Assembly: GCA_022823945.1 (NCBI GenBank)
Contig: JAJEBK010000017.1
Coordinates: forward strand, 1-64,000
DNA from: Anaerolineae bacterium
GTDB taxonomy: Bacteria; Chloroflexota; Anaerolineae; Aggregatilineales; Phototrophicaceae
DNA length: 64,000 nucleotides
Reading direction: 5' to 3'
Every line of letters begins with the position of its first letter. The first letter of the stretch is position 1. Both the position numbers and the translations under genes were made by a program. Below the pieces are notes generated by a model, which saw only the letters and a program-made list of their open reading frames with translations, was not told the DNA's origin and made no database searches. Positions 60,112 to 64,000 of the stretch are shown here, one piece after another.

Positions 60112-61275
60112 GTGGCGATTCGATTTCGTTCCAGCACAGACGAGGCAACCAGGTCGGCGTTGGTGCAGTTGCAAGAAACCGTCGCGGCGCAGAATGCCCT
60201 GATCCAGGCACAGAGCGAGCAGATCGCCATTTTGCGATCCGCCAGCGAGGCGCAGGGCGGGCATATCAAAGCGATCAATGACCAATTGCAGCGGCAAGAT
60301 GCGCAGATCCAGGCGCAGCTCCAGCGAACCGCCGACACACAACAGCAGCTTTATGGCTACATCCAACGCGTTGTCGGCGCAGTCGTCCAGCATCAGAATG
60401 ACTTGCTGACACAATTGGGCGAGTCGCTGCAGGGATTGTCAGAGCAGCAAGCCGATACAGAGCCCATCCAGATCATCCAGGAAGAATTCCAGCGCCCCCC
60501 TGCTGTTGAGCCTGCGCCCCCTGCCAGAGCCGCTGATCTGGACGCGGTGTATGCGCCAGTCGTGGTTGAAGCCGATAACGCGCCTGGCACGCCCATACCG
60601 CCGCGCGACCCACTGGAAAAGCAGCTCAAGGTCATGCGCGCCTTCATTGACGCCGGCGACCGCTTTGTCGATTACATTGGCGAAGACCTGCCCAAAGCCC
60701 AGGTTAATCGCCTGGAAGAGCAAGCCAGGCTCGAGCGTCACAAATTCCATCCCTACAAGCTACGCCCAACGCCGACCGGACGCAAATGGTTCGAAGAAGC
60801 CACTATGCCGGATGACGCGCCGCAGCCAGACGACGCCGATACCCAGCCCTTGTCTGCCCTTGTGGACGAAGAGAAGGCTCCGCAGCACGATACCCTGGTC
60901 GGGCAAGTCACATTTGATCCCCTGGCAGACGAGGACGATATCCCGCCGCTGGATGCATTGGTCGGGGAACAAGGCAGCGACTCGGCCAAGCTGATAACCT
61001 TGCTGATGGGGCGCGGCTGGGCAGCCACAGAATCTGAATTGCAAAATGCTTTCCCGCGCAGCCAGTTCGTCAATGTCATCATCGACGAAATTAACGAGCG
61101 GGCGCAGGACGAAATCGGCGACAATCTCATCACCGACGAGAAGGGAAACTGGACGATTGAAGCGGACTATCGTCAGGCGCTTTTGAACTGCCTGCAGGAC
61201 GAGGCTTTTGAGGAAGCGCCGCAGATGAAACAGGAAGCTGGCGGCGCGGCGGTTGCAGAAACCGGAACGGAATGA
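60112..61275 (+). CDS. Coiled-coil protein with TerB-C-like C-terminal domain, first gene of the BrxD/helicase cassette
   Basis: Heptad-like LQETVAAQNALIQAQSEQIAILRSASEAQGGHIKAINDQLQRQDAQIQAQLQ; C-terminal SAKLITLLMGRGWAATESELQNAFPRSQFVNVIIDEINERAQDEIGDNLITDEKGNWTIEADYRQ resembles TerB-C; GTG start is a guess; ATGA overlap with next gene. Confidence 0.65.
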   Translation: MAIRFRSSTDEATRSALVQLQETVAAQNALIQAQSEQIAILRSASEAQGGHIKAINDQLQRQDAQIQAQLQRTADTQQQLYGYIQRVVGAVVQHQNDLLTQLGESLQGLSEQQADTEPIQIIQEEFQRPPAVEPAPPARAADLDAVYAPVVVEADNAPGTPIPPRDPLEKQLKVMRAFIDAGDRFVDYIGEDLPKAQVNRLEEQARLERHKFHPYKLRPTPTGRKWFEEATMPDDAPQPDDADTQPLSALVDEEKAPQHDTLVGQVTFDPLADEDDIPPLDALVGEQGSDSAKLITLLMGRGWAATESELQNAFPRSQFVNVIIDEINERAQDEIGDNLITDEKGNWTIEADYRQALLNCLQDEAFEEAPQMKQEAGGAAVAETGTE

Positions 61276-62600
61276 TGGACAGAATCCCCAAACGCCGCAA
61301 GGTTTCGCAAGCCATCTTGCAGTCGCTCGGCAGTGGGCTCGTGCCGCGCAAAGGGGTCGAGCATATCGCTATCGGCCGCGAGGCAGAACTGACCGAGCTG
61401 CGGAATGACCTGGCTATCATTTTCGACGGTGGCGCGGCTTTTCGCCTGATAGTCGGGCGATATGGCGCTGGCAAAAGTTTTATGCTGCAACTGCTGCGCC
61501 ATCATGCGCTCAATCAGCGATTCGTGGTGGCGGATGCCGACCTCAGCCCGCAGTGCCGTTTGACCGGCTCCAAAGGCGAAGGGCTGGCGCTCTATCGCGA
61601 GCTGCTGGGCAATTTGTCCACAAAAACGCGGCCGGATGGCAAGGCTTTTGGCGCGTTGATCGAAAAGTGGCTTAGCAACCTGCAATCACGGCTGGCGCGG
61701 GATGGCATCGCCCCGGACTCGGACGAATTTGACCGCAAGCTAAACGGACTGGTGCATCAGGTGCTTGGCGAGATCGAAACGATGATCCACGGCTACGATT
61801 TCGCCAATGTGCTGAATGCCTATACGCGCGGGCACCGACAGGGCGATGACGAACTCAAGGCGGCGGCGCTGCGTTGGCTGCGTGGCGAATATCACAGCAA
61901 GTCGGAAGCGCGGCGCGGGCTGCGTGGCGATGTGCGCGTGATGATCAATGATGCCACCTGGTACGACAATATCAAGCTAATCGCCTATTTCGCCCGGCAG
62001 GTCGGCTATCGCGGCTTGATCATCTTCTTCGACGAAGCCGTCAACCTGTCCAAGATCAGCAACCGGACAGCCCGGGACAATAACTACCTGCGTCTGCTGG
62101 CTATGGTCAACGATACACTGCAGGGCAATGCCGAGCATCTGGGCATCTATATCGGCGCGACGCCAGAAGCCGTGACCGACCGTCGCCGCGGCTTCTACAG
62201 CAATGAAGCGCTGGAGACACGACTGCGTGAAAGCCGCTTCAGCGCGAAAGGGCTGCGCGATCTATCGGGTCCGTTGCTCCGTCTGGAGATGCTGCGTGAA
62301 GATGAACTGCGCCGGCTGCTGCAGACAGTGCGGGATATTCACGCCTGGCATCATCGCTACGAAAGCCGCGTGGATGACCGCGCCATCAACCTGTTCCTGG
62401 ATGAAGTGCAGGGGCGGGTGGGCGCAGACAGCTTGCTAACCCCGCGCGAAGTGCTGCTCGACTTTGTCTCTCTGCTCAATCTGCTGCGTCAATATCGCCG
62501 CCAGAGCTTTGAGTCGCTGCTGGGCAGAGTCGAATATGAAACTGGCGCGCCACCCAAAAAAGCAGCGGTTGATCCGCTATTCGCCGACTTTGCCATCTGA
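61272..62600 (+). CDS. BREX-type BrxD-like P-loop ATPase (DUF2791 family)
   Basis: GLVPRKGVEHIAIGREAELTELRNDL, FRLIVGRYGAGKSFMLQLLRHHAL (Walker A), VVADADLSPQCRLTGSKGEGLALYRELLGNLSTKTRPDG, GLIIFFDEAVNL (Walker B). Confidence 0.92.
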   Translation: MMDRIPKRRKVSQAILQSLGSGLVPRKGVEHIAIGREAELTELRNDLAIIFDGGAAFRLIVGRYGAGKSFMLQLLRHHALNQRFVVADADLSPQCRLTGSKGEGLALYRELLGNLSTKTRPDGKAFGALIEKWLSNLQSRLARDGIAPDSDEFDRKLNGLVHQVLGEIETMIHGYDFANVLNAYTRGHRQGDDELKAAALRWLRGEYHSKSEARRGLRGDVRVMINDATWYDNIKLIAYFARQVGYRGLIIFFDEAVNLSKISNRTARDNNYLRLLAMVNDTLQGNAEHLGIYIGATPEAVTDRRRGFYSNEALETRLRESRFSAKGLRDLSGPLLRLEMLREDELRRLLQTVRDIHAWHHRYESRVDDRAINLFLDEVQGRVGADSLLTPREVLLDFVSLLNLLRQYRRQSFESLLGRVEYETGAPPKKAAVDPLFADFAI

Positions 62601-64000
62601 TGAGCAGCAGCGCCTTTTATCAGCTTGCGCCTTTCGTTCAAGAGTTCATTTATCGCCATCGCTGGGACGAGCTGCGCCCCTTCCAGAGCGAGGCAATCGC
62701 CGCCATCCTGGGCGAGCCACAGCATGTGTTGGTCTGCAGCGCCACCGCCAGCGGCAAGACCGAAGCCGCTCTGCTGCCCATCATCACCCGGCTGCATGAA
62801 GACCCGCCCCAGTCCATCGGCGCGCTGTATATCGGTCCCTTGAAAGCGCTGATCAACGACCAGTTCTTGCGATTGAACGACTTGCTGGACGACAGCGGCA
62901 TCCCCGTGCAAAGCTGGCATGGCGATGTGCCGCAATCAAAGAAGGCGCGCTTTTTGCGGCAGGCGCGTGGCATCTTGCAGATCACGCCCGAATCGCTGGA
63001 AGCCATGCTGATGCGCCGCCACCACGAATTGACGCGGCTCTTCGGCGATCTGCGTTTTGTGGTCATAGACGAGGTGCATGCCTTCCTCGCTTCCGACCGG
63101 GGCCGCCAGGTGATCTGCCAGTTGGAGCGGCTCGGCCCGGGGCATTTTCGGCGCATTGGCTTGTCGGCAACCGTGGGCGAACCCAAGCTGGCGATGCGCT
63201 GGCTGCAGGGCAATACGCCGCTGCCTGTGCGCCAGATCGAAGCGTCAGGCCGTGCGCCGGTTGCGTTGGCGCTCGAATATTTTCGGTTCGAAGAGCCGCG
63301 CGACGAACAAGAAGATGCGCCGCAGACGCCATATCCCGCGGGCGAGCTTGCGCAACTGACTGTCGATCCGGCTGTCTATTATGCGCATATGCACAAGTTG
63401 ACCCAGCGCGCCACCAAGACACTGATCTTCGCCAACAGCCGCAATGGCGTCGAGCAGATCGGACTGGAGCTGCGCAAGATTTCCCGGCGCGACAAGCTGC
63501 CCGACTTTTACCATGTGCACCATGGCAATGTATCTGCACCGCTGCGAGAAAGCGCCGAAGCAGCCATGCGCGCGCCCGATGCGCCAGCTTGCGTCGCCGC
63601 CACCGTCACGCTGGAACTGGGCATCGACCTCGGGCAGCTCGACCAGGTTCTCCAGGTCAATGCCACGCACACGGTCAGCAGCTTTGTGCAGCGCCTGGGG
63701 CGTTCGGGCAGGCGCAGCGGCAGCGCCAGCAAGATGTTTTTCTATTGCAGCGAAGACGACAGCCCTGCCGCCCATATCGGCGAAGAAATGCCCTGGAATC
63801 TCTTGCAGACCATCGCCATCATCCAGCTGTATGCGGAAGACAAGTGGATCGAGCCGCCGCAAATCCCGCGCTTGCCGACCAGCCTGCTCTACCACCAAAC
63901 AATGAGCATCGTCTATGCGCATACCGAGCTAACGCCGCCGCAATTGGCCGAGCGCGTGCTGGGTTTATCGCCATTTGCCCAGGTTACGCAAGATCATTTT
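62600..64000 (+). CDS. Lhr-like DEAD/DEAH-box helicase (BrxHI-like), truncated by window end
   Basis: RPFQSEAIAAILGEPQHVLVCSATASGKTEAALLPII, FVVIDEVHAFLASDRGRQV, RRIGLSATVGEP, ATVTLELGIDLGQLDQVLQVNATHTVSSFVQRLGRSGRR; ATG overlaps the previous stop (TGATG); absent from the ORF track because it is open at the edge. Confidence 0.93.
   Translation, partial: MSSSAFYQLAPFVQEFIYRHRWDELRPFQSEAIAAILGEPQHVLVCSATASGKTEAALLPIITRLHEDPPQSIGALYIGPLKALINDQFLRLNDLLDDSGIPVQSWHGDVPQSKKARFLRQARGILQITPESLEAMLMRRHHELTRLFGDLRFVVIDEVHAFLASDRGRQVICQLERLGPGHFRRIGLSATVGEPKLAMRWLQGNTPLPVRQIEASGRAPVALALEYFRFEEPRDEQEDAPQTPYPAGELAQLTVDPAVYYAHMHKLTQRATKTLIFANSRNGVEQIGLELRKISRRDKLPDFYHVHHGNVSAPLRESAEAAMRAPDAPACVAATVTLELGIDLGQLDQVLQVNATHTVSSFVQRLGRSGRRSGSASKMFFYCSEDDSPAAHIGEEMPWNLLQTIAIIQLYAEDKWIEPPQIPRLPTSLLYHQTMSIVYAHTELTPPQLAERVLGLSPFAQVTQDHF

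Noticed and set aside
61272-64000. Complete BREX type 2 locus
   Set aside because: Only BrxD-like and BrxHI-like genes are visible; PglZ, PglX and BrxA/B homologues are not in the window, so a full BREX call is not supported

Overview
This window looks like part of a GC-rich bacterial chromosome. The gene repertoire and the C/G-rich intergenic repeats suggest an Anaerolineae-like Chloroflexota, but that is inference only. Most of it is carbohydrate import and catabolism: three CUT1-type sugar ABC importers without a local ATPase gene, one RbsABC-like importer, and one Opp-type importer next to a GH4 glycosidase. Associated genes encode araA/araD, a xylulokinase-like kinase, ribokinase, rpiA, HPS/PHI, two PhyH oxygenases, a cupin-type GPI, a sulfatase, a second GH4 protein and hyuA/hyuB. 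The strongest accessory observations are: (1) a three-gene, translationally overlapping cassette at the right edge (coiled-coil protein with a TerB-C-like tail, BrxD/DUF2791 ATPase, Lhr-like DEVH helicase truncated by the window); (2) an IS481-like element of 999 bp inserted into an SDR gene, with a 6-bp CCTAGT duplication and a transposase stop codon that lies in the target site; (3) a 581-bp DUF559 cassette bounded by 37-bp inverted repeats inside an ABC operon; (4) a duplicated-domain lipoprotein reading frame split by one in-frame TGA; (5) a divergent GroEL paralog with apparent substitutions at catalytic positions D52 and D398, coupled to a membrane protein; (6) a probable type II R-M pair with an HTH-fused methyltransferase; (7) at least three families of palindromic or G-rich dispersed repeats, some of them inside coding sequence. 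All family calls come from reading the sequence and motifs by eye; no database search was run.
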